Part shown: piece after piece, positions 21,346-32,105 of the stretch
Layout of the letters: every line of letters starts with the position of its first letter
Position numbering within the stretch: the stretch's first letter is position 1
Notes under the pieces: generated by a model
What the model saw: the letters and a program-made list of their open reading frames with translations, nothing else
The model's database searches: none
Told to the model about the DNA's origin: nothing
Assembly (NCBI GenBank): GCA_031216915.1
Contig: CM062290.1
Coordinates: 252,036,581 to 252,100,580, forward strand
From: Pictodentalium vernedei
Taxonomy: Eukaryota > Mollusca > Scaphopoda > Dentaliida > Dentaliidae
Reading direction: 5' to 3'
DNA length: 64,000 nucleotides
Program-made: the position numbers and the translations under genes

Positions 21346-22068
21346 CCAATTGACCATCTTCGCCACGCCCCCCTCCCAACCCCGCGTCTACAATTTCATG
21401 CACTGCAACATTTTTTTACGCCACTTCATAAATGTACATGTATGAACATAGCATGCATGTTTGAAAAGCACAGGACCATTAACAAGTGCCAATTATCTCA
21501 TTATTCGCACAGGTCTGATGAAATGCGTGCAATTTTCTTTGATTTGTTCCCTACAAAACATTTCTGCTGCGCAGCATGCTGTTAATTGAGATGCAATTAG
21601 CCATATAAAATAGTCACACACTTCCGACGAGGCCAAGTGCAATTAGTATCCCATTGTTGCTCTGTTGTAATTCAAGATGGATATTTGAGTGCAGAAATCG
21701 CGCGGGTGTCGCTGGATATTCACATGACTGGGTGTTCGAGTGCGACGTTGGATAAAAAGTATCAACCAAGCGGCGAACAGTAAAACGTTCTAGTTGCTCT
21801 TCTATACTACAAAGAAATAAGCTAGAGGGTATTCATTCGGGGGGGGGGGGGGGGGGGGGGGTTCGCAGAAAATGTCTCAAGAAGCAACTTGAGGTGAGCT
21901 AGGGTCACATCGTGCATGTCGGGTGTCGATTATTTGCAAATATAGCATCACGTTTTGGATGTTAAGAATGTTTTATAAGGATCTGAAACTCACCCCTGTT
22001 TAAAAGTGAAATTTACAAAATGAATTCAAGGAATTGGGTTTGGGCCTCGCCAAAGGTAAAGTCCAGAC
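21346..22068. other. No gene recognised
   Basis: No supported coding region. A G23 run lies at 21839-21861. Just before and after the following MITE, GAATTGGGT...GGGCCTC occurs twice (22030-22050 and 22358-22380), a local direct duplication. Confidence 0.4.
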
Positions 22069-22324
22069 TTAATTCCTCCTTTATAACTAATACGAAAGGC
22101 AGGTAACCCTTTCAAACACAATTCTTGAATAACTAATTGTTTTAATTTTTTGCTTCTAAAGCATAGTTTATGACCCCTCACTGGAATGTGCTCAACGAGA
22201 TCTTTCAAATCAGGGGTCAAAAGTTGTGTTTTTGAGACAAAAAATGGAAAAAATAATGAAAAATTGAATGGTGATTTTTGTGTATAGCCATGGCTTTTTC
22301 CCGCTACGTTGGGTAAAGGGTTAA
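22069..22324. mobile_element. Palindromic TTAA MITE, copy A6 (decayed left end)
   Basis: The right end GCTACGTTGGGTAAAGGGTTAA is split here as GTTGGGTAAAGGG plus TTAA. Internal blocks CAATTCTTGAATAACTA, TATGACCCCTCACTGGAA and TTTTTGAGACAAAAAATGG are clear. The left end has an internal rearrangement. Confidence 0.78.
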
Positions 22325-22496
22325 TGCAATTCCTAAATTTCTTGATAAACTTCAGTGAATTGGGTCAGGGCCTCTCCTTTGGCCACCGGTGGGGTCCAGG
22401 CCTAATTGTCTTAATTCGTTTCGCACATTTCATCGTGAACTGGGACGTATTTGAAAATGAAATTGATCACTTGACCCAAAGCTCAATAAAAGATTC

Positions 22497-22716
22497 TTAA
22501 CCCTTTGAATCCAAGTGGTATCTTCCACATCAGTTCAATGGCAGCAACAGGATGAGTCTATATTCTTTATTTTGGGGGTAGATCAATTAATATTTTCAAC
22601 GTGCAGCCCCAAAATATTGATTGGTCAACACCACACCTGCACTCAAAAGTGAAATGAAATTATGAAGTATCATGTTACTGGGCCAGAAAAACGGCCCCTG
22701 GGGTTCAAAGGGTTAA
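22497..22716. mobile_element. TTAA MITE family B, copy B2 (complete)
   Basis: TTAACCCTTTGAATCC and GGGGTTCAAAGGGTTAA form the ends, giving 220 bp with TTAA flanks. The inner inverted repeat is TCAATTAATATTTTCAACG and CAAAATATTGATTGG. The outer TTAACCCTTT is shared with family A, although the inner sequence is unrelated. I infer a related transposase. Confidence 0.85.
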
Positions 22717-23628
22717 ATGGGCCGATATGCAAACTACGATACAGCTTGTGCTTCAGAACCTTCTGTTAAAACAATGCGTTGTTTCACAAAGTTAGAAATA
22801 GTCCCAATGGTGCACGGAATTGTACATATATTTTGAACCACTCCGTATACAATTTGGTTGAAACAACGCTTCAAAATTCAGTACATGGTGTCACTAAAAG
22901 AACTTTTTTTTATTTCAATCTTTGTCTCCTGAGCCACTATAAACGAATATTATTCCGCGTAAGAATACAACCACGTACTCCTCTTTCTATTTCCGGGGTT
23001 GTTATGAACAGCGTAGCGATGGGTGAATTGGGAGAAGTGGCCTCTTCCATCAGACTTTTCCTGAAAAATGTCAACCTTTCATATGCACTGTCGCCCTGAT
23101 ATTTCTTGGGGCATTTTGCTATAGTTATTCCTTCACTCTCTGGATACTTAAGCCTTCAAAAAATACTCAGGGGCTCCAAATTGCCTAACATGTTAACTAT
23201 TTTCCCCAGGGAACACTCTTAACCCAGAACGAGGTAAAATGAAGTGGAAGAAAAACAGTTTGTCCCCTTCATTTAGCCTGACTGTGCCCCTTGATCGTGG
23301 TTTGCCAGAGGCAGACTAGCCGTATGGTCCACCGGGAAAATTCCCGGTGGGCCCCCTATTGGGTTCCACCTGGGGTCCCCAAAACTGGTGCAGCCACAGA
23401 CCTGGGGGTGCGAGAATTTTCGCGAAAATGACCAAAAGGCGAAATAGATCTGATTGCAAAGACTGCCGGTATATCGAAATGTTCTCTTTGTGGACTGCCA
23501 TTGATAGCTCAGATGCAAGGAAGCTGCGTTCGTTCAGTTCGAAAAATCAATTTTCCCCGGCTCTGAGGCCCCTTGGTGCATTTCCCGGTAACCTTTCTTG
23601 GCTCAGTCCGCACCTGTGGTTTGCAGAT
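22717..23628. other. No gene recognised
   Basis: A 106-codon frame (22779-23099) and a 100-codon frame (23347-23649) lack recognisable domains. The sequence around 23330-23430 is GC-richer with short palindromes (CCGGGAAAATTCCCGG). Confidence 0.4.
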
Positions 23629-23879
23629 TTAACCCTATACCTAACATGAAAAGCAGACGACACTTGCAAAAAGAATTCTTGAATAACTAATTTTTTAAAT
23701 TTTTTGTCTCAAAAACATAGGTTATGACCCCTCGTTGGAACGAGCTCGACGAGCTCGTTCCAATGAGGCGTCATAACCTGTGTTTTTGAGACAAAAAATT
23801 AAAAAACAATGAAAATTAATTGGCGATTTTTTAGGATAGCGCTGGCCGGTTTTGACCGTTACGTTGGGTAAAGGGTTAA
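23629..23879. mobile_element. Palindromic TTAA MITE, copy A7 (well preserved)
   Basis: TTAACCCTATACCTAACATG to GTTGGGTAAAGGGTTAA. The central palindrome is GGAACGAGCTCGACGAGCTC plus GTTCC. It is 251 bp with TTAA on both sides. Confidence 0.9.
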
Positions 23880-24528
23880 AGTATGAGTTTAATGTTAACG
23901 GTTGGGAAAAAGTTTGAGCTCATTTCATTAAAGAAGTTACCACCTCTGCAATACGTGGCAATGCACAAACGTCAAACACTTTTCTTACCGACTCGCTTCA
24001 TTTAACCAAATGCCCACGGTTCCTCCTAACAATAAGTAGTTCGTATGGACGCAGCAGTCCAATTTATATAAGGAACATCATCTCAACGGTTCTGAGACAA
24101 ACCGACTTATAAAATGCTTGCGAAGCACTTGAGGCTTACAATAATGGTCTAGCGAAAGCTCAAGTCCACTTCGGTTCCAATCGATCGCCATTAAGCAATG
24201 ATAAACGACTGACCAGCGGCTATTGTAAATTTCATTTGGAAGTAAAAGGAGTTATTCAAGACATAATTCAAACACATTTTGCGAGCGAACAGTCATGCTA
24301 TGGACTTTTCGAATAAATGTTCCCGTGGGTGAAATTTAAGATGATTTATGTTCTAAGCAAACTGGTAAATAGCTTTTATTACTCATTAGGTTAGCACAAA
24401 AGAGAAAGGGCATCTATCTGGAGCCTTCACGACTTGACAATTTTCTGAATCTTATAATTGTCGGGAGCGGCAAAACACAACATTCTTCTCACATAACAAA
24501 AAAGTACTTTCACGGAACGTTAAGGCCT
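23880..24528. other. No gene recognised
   Basis: AT-rich sequence. No supported coding frame or repeat. Confidence 0.4.
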
Positions 24529-24776
24529 TTAGCCCTTTACCAGACACGAAAGGCAGACCAAACAAAATTCTTGAACGACTAAATATTTCAAATTTTTGTC
24601 CCAAAACATAGCCTATGAGCCCTCAGTGGAACAAGCTCACCGAGCTCGTTCCATCGAGTGGTCGAAACTATGTTTTTGAGACAAAAAAAAAAAAAATGAA
24701 ACCAATAATGAAAATTGAATGGTGAGTTTTGTAAATAGCGCTGACCAGTTCTGACAGTTACTTGGGAAAGGGTTAT
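24529..24776. mobile_element. Palindromic TTAA MITE, copy A8
   Basis: TTAGCCCTTTACCAGACACG to ACTTGGGAAAGGGTTAT. The centre is CAAGCTCACCGAGCTCGTTC. Both terminal TTAA sequences carry one change (TTAG and TTAT). Confidence 0.82.
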
Positions 24777-24927
24777 AGTGTTGTTCACTGGACGTGATGC
24801 GAGTGAAAGATTGAGTGTTGGAAGCCCATATTTGGTCTAAAGTGCAGGTTAGGCAACTTAAAAGGCTTCATATTCTGTGGATGTGTGTCATGTTACCTTC
24901 GAAATGAAACTGTTTGGTATGTATGAA

Positions 24928-24993
24928 TTTGCCTTGTTACAATTTATGGGAGAGTGCCCGTGGGCACTCTCCCATAAATTATAACAAGGCAAA
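24928..24993. repeat. Family E hairpin, copy 1
   Basis: TTTGCCTTGTTACAATTTAT pairs with ATAAATTATAACAAGGCAAA, with the centre GAGTGCCCGTGGGCACTC. A near-identical hairpin lies at 57785-57851. Confidence 0.9.
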
Positions 24994-25088
24994 GACACGT
25001 GAACACATTGTGAGAATTCTCCCATTTAATTTTGATCGCTGTTGTTATTAGTTCTGTGCATCGATGCAGCAGTCGGTAAGATACATTC

Positions 25089-25221
25089 GTTACACAGTTT
25101 GTTGGTGGCCTAATATGGTATATATGGAGTCAGTTTATTTCATATTGGACTTCGCTCTCGTCCAATATGAAATTAACTGACACCATATATACCATATTAG
25201 GCCACCAACAAACTGTGTAAC
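25089..25221. repeat. Hairpin, about 60-bp arms
   Basis: GTTACACAGTTTGTTGGTGG pairs with CCACCAACAAACTGTGTAAC, and CCTAATATGGTATATATGGA pairs with its complement. The centre is CCAATATGAAA-type arms around CTTCGCTCTCG. Arms are almost perfect. Confidence 0.9.
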
Positions 25222-25659
25222 TAATAATATCAGCTTGATGTCTTGGGCCTGCTTGATTTCATTGTTCTCCACCACTCGTCCCCATTTTGAAGGTAAGGAC
25301 AGTCATTGCTCAGATGCGGCGACCAAGAGGTTAATCTAAAAGCGGCCCATCAAACAACTGGAAAGCAACTTGAATGTATATCAATAAAATTACGTTCTCC
25401 TTACCTTTGCATTGAGTTTCACATTTCACGTAATTTTATAGCAGTGAGTACTTTTGCATGTGGTGTCCTCCCACGAAAACTACTTGTCAGACAATAAATT
25501 ATTATAATCGATTTTTCTCATTACGTTTATTGTACACAGATGAATAATCAAGCTCTCAAGCTACAGACCAATTCTGTTTGGAATTACTCACTATCGTGGC
25601 CTGGAACCAATCTAGTCCTTAAACAGACCATTCGCCTATGTTTTGATATATTATATTTG

Positions 25660-25882
25660 TATTTATTGGTGTTTAAGGTCACGTATTTTTCCACAATGGC
25701 TAATCAAGACCACAACATGAGTATCAACTCAAGACCAGGGGTGAGCGTTAATAAGCCAGGTTGCCTATTTTAGAGAGGGTTTGCACCTCCCAAGAATTGG
25801 TGACTGGATCCTATTTTACCAGTAAAACAAAGCCTGTTTACCGCAGTGAACAGGCACTGTTTCACTTCCCGGGGTTGCCGCG
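25660..25882 (-). mobile_element. Repeat family J, copy 1
   Basis: On the minus strand it reads from CCCCGCGGCAACCCCGGGAA, through TGCCTGTTCACTGCGGTAAA and CAGGCTTTGTTTTACTGGTA, to GATTAGCCATTGTGG and TTAAACACCAATAAATA. The 3' end is shared with the SINEs at 19172-19607 and 46975-47344, so I infer a SINE-like, LINE-mobilised element with a different head. An internal CAGGC/GCCTG hairpin is conserved. Confidence 0.65.
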
Positions 25883-25911
25883 GGGAGCCTTTGTTCTGAT
25901 TAAATCTTCTG

Positions 25912-25989
25912 GGATATTTCAGTTGGTCGGAAAAGAGAACCTATGGTTCTCTTTTCCAACCAACTGAAATATTCCAACCGATTGAATCA
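25912..25989. repeat. Hairpin, about 30-bp arms
   Basis: GGATATTTCAGTTGGTCGGA pairs with TCCAACCAACTGAAATATTCC minus one base. The centre is GAGAACCTATGGTTCTC. It directly follows the family J copy. Confidence 0.82.
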
Positions 25990-26164
25990 AAAAAATACCA
26001 TAAACATTCATTTTCTTTGAACCAAGACAACAAACGTTTCTCAATCGAGACTCAATCGAGACTCAATCGATTTGACAGAATTTGAAGACTCAGCATGGCT
26101 GTAAGTTTATGATATATACGCTGCATAGTGCATAGTTCCACTATTTGTGTTAATATCTTGATGG

Positions 26165-26360
26165 TTTGATGGCTAATCATGACCACAACATGAGCATCAA
26201 CTCAAGACCAGGGGTGAGCGCTAATAAGTCATGTTGCCCATTTTAGAGAGGGTCTGCACCGCCCAAGCATTGGTGACTGGGGCCTATTTTACCAGTAAAA
26301 CAGAGCCTGTTTACCGAAGTGAACAGGCACTGCTTCACTTCCCCCGGGGTTCCCGCGGGG
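26165..26360 (-). mobile_element. Repeat family J, copy 2
   Basis: Nearly the same blocks as 25680-25882 (ATGGCTAATCATGACCACAA, GAGCATCAACTCAAGACCAG, GCCTATTTTACCAGTAAAAC), with the same CCCGCGGGG end. The two copies lie 500 bp apart in the same orientation, which suggests a local duplication. The AATA tail is lost. Confidence 0.7.
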
Positions 26361-26955
26361 AATTGGCCAAATAAAATGTTACTGGGAACAGGGGCGTTGT
26401 CAGGGGGTCCGACTGATGGTATAAATCGAACTTGTCAGCCCATGGCAATTTTTTCAAAGAACGAATGGGAACGGCAAATCTGTGGGTAAGTAAAAATCTT
26501 TCACTCGGTCCAAACGGAATGTTCCAAGCAGTTTCGTATTGAACGAGTTATCGGACGCCCCCTATTAAATCACAATGAACGAAACAGTCGATCAGAATAA
26601 ATGGTTTGAGCTGTTAATATTGGCAGTATTCAAACATGGACCCAAGGGCACACAGTTCAGACATGATTTTTTAACACTTAAAGAAGGTTATTTTACTTCG
26701 AACTACAAGTATACATATATAAGGAGACTTATAAATTACCGACTCTTTCAGGAGTGTGAATCACAAATATTCTTTGCATCGCAGGGCAGTATTTGGAGAG
26801 AATGCTAATACCTGATAGTTCTCAGTCAAAGCAGCAAGCTTATCTTAACGGTTGGACACAAACGGGACCGTTGCGAAGAATCTGGGCGATTTCAGAAAAT
26901 TAGTGGGTCGGTGCCGGTGGTCCACTGAAACGCTCAAATCCAACAGAATAAGCGT
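26361..26955. other. No gene recognised
   Basis: A 77-codon plus-strand frame at 26575-26808 has no recognisable domain. The region starts with a short GC-rich tail of family J. Confidence 0.4.
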
Positions 26956-26958
26956 ACA

Positions 26959-27330
26959 CGGGGGCGCGGTGTCTCATTGGTTACAGCATGGACTTTTAGC
27001 TGAAAACTTTACGGTTCGACCCCGACCAGCGTCACCTGTGCTGTATCCTTGGGCGGGACATTTAATCCCGATTGCCCATGTGGTGGTGGGGGAGGGGGGG
27101 GGGGGGGCACGACGGTTCAGTGTACTATGGCGTACCATGCACGTGGATAGTGCAATAGCCTTCAACCGCTGCTAACACTACTTGAGCCAGGTTAGTAAGT
27201 TAGAGAGTCTGACCGCGGCTCACTGATTCTCTCCGGGTACGCCGGCTTGCTCCACAAGTAAAGCTGAACGACACGATGCAACGCTGGCTGGTGAAAGTGC
27301 CGTTAAACTCCAGTAAACAAACAACAAACA
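26959..27330 (+). mobile_element. tRNA-headed SINE (diverged)
   Basis: The head is GCGCGGTGTCTCATTGGTTA with B box GGTTCGACCCC. The body has TCCTTGGGCGGGACATTTAA, an expanded G tract (about 27097-27107) and CTCCGGGTACGCCGGC. The end is GTTAAACTCCAGTAAACAAA. No clear target duplication. Confidence 0.82.
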
Positions 27331-27452
27331 ATAAGCCTAAACGGTTCAATCCGACACGCAACTGAGGTTGTCACCACTCCAGCACCTACTCGGATAATCG
27401 CCGACTCGAACAGAATCGAATGGCACATTTAACTGCTGTTAAGCTGCAATAT

Positions 27453-27693
27453 TCAACCATTTGAACCCTGGTTCTTCTGGTGGTGTCTTATTCAATGGCG
27501 GCAATTGGAAGAGTCCATATTCATTATTTGGATGTGGACCAATTAATTTTTTCAACATGCAGCCTTGGGCTGCACGTTGAAAATATTGATTGGTCTATTC
27601 CACACATTCACTTAGCAGCCATCCTACTTAATGAAATTATGAAGTGCCATGTTCTTGGGCCGGAAAAGCGGCCTTCCGAATTCAAAGGGTTAA
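27453..27693. mobile_element. TTAA MITE family B, copy B3
   Basis: The left end is CAACCATTTGAACC (mutated) and the right end TTCAAAGGGTTAA. The inner hairpin is TTTTTCAACATGCAGCC and GGCTGCACGTTGAAAATATT. Confidence 0.8.
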
Positions 27694-27716
27694 GCCTATA
27701 TCTTTAGCTGAGAGCC

Positions 27717-29450
27717 GTGAGATTCGATTCGATTCGAAATTCGATTCGATTGAAAATTAGATACGATTCGGAATCCTCTGCAGGACCCTATTTTTCAAGT
27801 GTGGTTGCATTAGGGAACATTTGCAGAGAGAAAAGTGCTGTACTGCGGAGATTATTATTATCCTTGGTGGTTGGGGGTGTGAGATGGGGAAATCTCACAC
27901 GAGGGTTAGATATTTGGGCCAGACTCGAGGCTTGCCGAGTGAACTTGTCCCGAGGGTGAGATTTCACCATCTCACACACACACCCTTCAGGGATACTTTT
28001 TCTCCCCACCAAAACACTATGGCGACATCAAAAGTAATCCAGGGGCACGTGCAAATGTAACGAACAATTTTGTTGTCTATTTCTGAAAAAAATGATTTGC
28101 TTATCGGAAAGAGTGCACGAAAGTTCCGTATATACCACAGGTATATACAACGAAATTAAATCCCAACGCCCACAAGCAAGGGGTTAAAGAATTGTAACAA
28201 AATGAACATTGACAAATTCCGATTACGTCATATTATGAATTCTGCAATGTATTCTCATAACTTTTCGACAGAATTTCGTGCAACTCTCGCCACTTATAAT
28301 GGTGTTCACCCCAAAATTCATATAAAAGAGTCAAGTGTCCTTTGGTTTTGTGGCCTGTGTTTTTATTTCTATTTTCTTCAACAAACTTTCGTCTGCTAAT
28401 ATTTCCGAAACGTGACATCATGTTGTTTCTTTACAGAAGAACATGCGATGATTGAATAGTCCTGCGCTCATTAAATATGCCAATAAGCCGACCACGTGGG
28501 TCATGTGAGATAGATATCTATCCCACATGGCCTTCTCGTATGAGGCACGCAAATCTTGCATAGGAAGTGGGGGAGATAGTGATAGCAATGTATGGGAACG
28601 CGGGGCAACAAATAGTTCACTACAAACTGTAGCAATACGAAATAGAAACATAATTAAATAAGTAGCTTCCACAACACGCAACGGCAAATATGCCAGCTTC
28701 ATTAATAAAAAATATATTACAAAGATAAAAACCAATACGTAAAAACAGGAAAACATCTGCAGCAGTTCGAATAGTCGATTTGACCCGTATGGTATTTATA
28801 GTTTTAATGAAGTTCATAAAAAAATCAAAACAATTATTGTAATTTGTAAATCTCCAGGTGGGTAAATCAATAGCTATGATTAAATGAAGAGAGTGTGGAA
28901 GGTTTCCAAATACGATAAAAATCAATACACAGATCTACAGTGAAACGTAGTTTTGACTTGCGAAGTATGAAACGTGTAAGAAGAAATTACGCCTGTTTGT
29001 GCAACAGTAATAGAACAATCAGATTGATACATTTCCGATTCGTGATCCTCGGGTTTGCACCAAGCCTGGAAATAAGCAGACTGTCATCTGCAGAATGAGG
29101 TCTTCAGAGGGTGAATTTGGTGATGCCACCCTGAACAGCAGGGTAGCATTACTACATTTACCCTCTGTGAACCTCAATCAGAATCAAGGTCTCCGGCCCA
29201 AACAGAAAAAGGTACACAAAGGATAAATTGTGGGATTCTAGCCCACTGTATGGAATAGCATCAGAAAATTCAACCTCTGAGGACCGCATTCTATTGCTTG
29301 TTTCCAGACTTGGTTTGCACTCACTGAATGAGCACTTAATGATTCCCAGGCACCCAGCCTAGGGGCCCCGAAGCTCAAATTTCGGGAGAATTGAATCCCA
29401 AATCAAATCAAGCAGGAGATTTCAGATCAAATAGAATCTCGAATCGAATC
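27717..29450. repeat. Possible 1.7-kb element with GATTCGATT-type inverted ends
   Basis: GAGATTCGATTCGATTCGAA (27717 onward) is inverted as AATCTCGAATCGAATCTC (29433-29450). If these are ends of one element, it contains the hAT-like MITE at 29061-29312 as a later insertion. Minus-strand open frames at 28418-28756 (112 codons) and 28620-28925 (101 codons) are hydrophobic and unrecognised. They overlap each other in different frames and are not supported as genes. GATTC repeats are low-complexity, so the pairing could be coincidental. Confidence 0.4.
29061..29312. mobile_element. hAT-like MITE, family G, copy 1, with 8-bp target duplication
   Basis: The ends CAAGCCTGGAAATAAGCAGA and TTGCTTGTTTCCAGACTTG are inverted repeats. 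GTTTGCAC directly repeats at 29053-29060 and 29313-29320. An inner palindrome (CCCTGAACAGCAGGG) and GTGAATTTGGTGATGCCACC/TAGCATTACTACATTTACCC form the core. The 8-bp duplication and short terminal repeats fit hAT. The second copy (51457-51710) gives an independent 8-bp duplication. Confidence 0.92.
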
Positions 29451-29564
29451 TCCACTCTTTTCAACTTACATGTAGATATTGCACCTTCTTCCAACTAACT
29501 GTAAGCATTGTCAGTTTCAACTTAAGTATTGTATGCAACGGCGACTAGTTTCGTTAAATCAATG

Positions 29565-31395
29565 AATGAAAGTGTCAATGACACTGTAGCTCAACTTGTC
29601 AAGACAAAGACATGTACATGTATAGTATGTGACACAGCAATAACAAACATCTAGGTAATGACCTGATATCAAAGGTACATATAAAGTATTGTAATGGTCT
29701 GTACATAAATACTGAGCGTTGCCTGTAACAAATGTATAGGTAAAGTATTGTAAAGGTGGGTGACAGTCAGATGCTAAACTAGAAAAAATCTTTGAGTCCC
29801 AGAATGGGTCTGACTGAACCCCAAAATATTTGTTCTCATAGCACAGTGATAACAAAGGCACCCCAAAACACAATCATTCCTGTCCCAAGGTGAAAACAAA
29901 GGTACCCAAGAAGTTTCCTGAAGATCAGTTCACAAATATGAGCTGTGTAGAAGTTGTGACAAAAAACTGATTGGACCTAATTTCGGTACAAAATGGCCAC
30001 TGGCACCCATCTTGAATTTTGGACCGCGCCCAGAAACACTCGTTCTCATCCCAAGGTGATAACAAAGGTACCCAAGAAGTTTTGTGAAGATCGGTTCCTA
30101 AATACAGCCTCTAGCCCGAGCCGTATTGACATGTGCACTTACAGAGTTTAAGTAGCACTGAATAAATCAAAGTTCATCTAATTTGCATAATTTCTGCACG
30201 AGAAATAAAACCCGTACTATATGTGATGTATTCCATGTTACTAAACATTCATACAAAAATTTATTCAAATCAGAACTTTCATACAGAAATTCTGTACAAA
30301 AGACTGATTGCACTAATTGTGGTACAAAATGGCTGCTGGTGGCCATCTTGAAATTCGGACCACACCCAAAAACACTCGTTCTCATCCCACGGTAATAACA
30401 AAGGTACCCAAGAAGTTTCGTAAAGATCGGTTCATAAATACGGCATCTAGCCTGAGCCGTATAGAAGTTGTGTACAAAAAACTGATTAGACCTAATTTCG
30501 ATAAAAAATGGCCACTGGCAGCCATCTTGAATTTTGGACCGCACCCAGAAACAATCATTCTCGTCCCAAGGTGATAACAAAGGTACCCAAGACGTTTCGT
30601 GAAGATCGGTTCATAAATACAGACTCTAGCCCGAGCCGTATTGACATGTGTACTTACTGTGTGTAAGCAGCACTGAAAAAATCAAAGTTCATCTAATTTG
30701 CATAATTTCTGCACGAGAAAAAAACCCGTATTATATGTGATGTATCCCATGGTACTAAACATTCACACAAAAAATTATTCAAATCAGCGCTTTCATATGG
30801 AAGTTCTGTGCAAAAATCTGATTGCACCAAATTTCGTACAAAATGGCTGCCATCGGCCATCTTGAATTTTGGACCGGACCCAAAAACACTCGTTCTCGTC
30901 CCACGGTGATAACAAAGGTACCCAAGAAGTTTCGTACAGATCGGTTCATAAATACGGCCTCTAGCCCGAGCCGTATTGGCATTTGCACTTACAGTGCTGA
31001 AAGTAACACCAAAAAACATCAAAGTTAGTCTAATTTGCATAATTTACGCACGAGAAAAAAACCCGTATTATATGGGATGTATCCCATGGTACTAAACATT
31101 CATACAAAAAATTATTGAAATCAGAGCTTTCATATGGAAGTTCTGTACAAAAAACAGATTTCTGCATCGTCGGTACAAAATGGCAGCTGGCAGCCATCTT
31201 GAATTTCGGACCGCACCCAAAAACACTCGTTCTCGTCCCACAGTCATAACAAAGGTACCCAAGAAGTTTCGTAAAGATCGGTTCATAAATACGACCTCTA
31301 GCCCGAGCGGTATCCAATTGTTGACGGACAGACGGACAGACGGACGACGGGCCATGACATAAGCTCAAATTTGGCTTCGCCAAAGTTGAGCTAAA
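29565..31395 (+). mobile_element. Tandem-core element, type H2 (YY1-like core)
   Basis: The 5' hairpin GAAAGTGTCAATGACACTG is followed by TAGCTCAACTTG. The core has units of about 335 bp, each holding a 168-177-bp sub-repeat (ACAAAGGTACCCAAGAAGTT at about 29893, 30061, 30395, 30572, 30908 and 31246). Each unit contains AAAATGGC...GCCATCTTGAA, a partly self-complementary stretch. A GACGGACAGACGGACGACGG tract (31323-31348) is followed by the 3' end TTGGCTTCGCCAAAGTTGAG plus CTAAAA. Short frames of 60-137 codons inside the core are repeated translations of non-coding units. The plan is the same as type H, but the core is different. Confidence 0.8.
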
Positions 31396-31479
31396 ATGAG
31401 AAATATTCGAAAACGGAATCAAAGTTGTGTCGGAAGCGGAACCTCACTGAACTTTTCCTCTGTCGTCGGGTGTCTTGTA

Positions 31480-32105
31480 CAGTAGGGCTGCGACGATGTG
31501 CTTCCTTAACGATAAGATATGTATTACAATTCAGTGCGCACAATAGGATATGTATCATGATATACACATGATCTCCCAGGAAATGCAGCTAATGATGTCA
31601 GCTACTTTGGGGACTGTATTCATTTCTAGTAGCTTACATGTATTACAAATTTGGATGCACTCTTTAGATAATAGGGAACTTCTCAATGTGATAACCAATG
31701 ACATTAACTAATTTAAAGTTTTGATTTTCTGACCCATTTTCCAGTGCTTTTTCCTCTCATAAAATATGTTCCAAACATTTAATCCTTTATATCTTGTTTC
31801 ACAGAGCTTAAAGAGCTCTGTCAAATGAGATATAATGGATTAATCAAATAAATATTTAGTAAAATAGAGGAACTCATTAAATTTTGGTTAACTGATTTAT
31901 CCCTTTAATAGCATATTTATCTCTGTCAATGTTGGTAAACAAAAATAGGGTTTATCAGCATCAGTTTTCAAAATCTAAGAAGTTGTTTTCCTGATATTAT
32001 TTGTATTTATTGTATCAAGATATATAGTGAATTACGATACGTATTGAATCGTTAGCAATGTATCGCGATTCAAGGGTATCACGATTAATCGTTGCAGCCC
32101 TACTG
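31480..32105. mobile_element. TIR element, CAGTAGGGCTGC ends, TA-flanked
   Basis: CAGTAGGGCTGCGACGAT at the left is inverted at the right as ATCGTTGCAGCCCTACTG. TA flanks each end (31478-31479 and 32106-32107). A hairpin (31780-31842, centre AGAGCTTAAAGAGCTCT) is internal. No transposase frame is visible, so this is a non-autonomous element. TA flanks favour Tc1/mariner, although similar ends are often seen in hAT families, so the superfamily is left open. Confidence 0.75.

Noticed and set aside
28418-28925. Hydrophobic minus-strand frames as membrane proteins
   Set aside because: Two frames overlap out of phase in AT-rich DNA, and neither has recognisable motifs.
30167-31422. Series of 60-137-codon frames with similar proteins
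   Set aside because: They are repeated translations of the 335-bp core units on both strands, expected from any tandem repeat.
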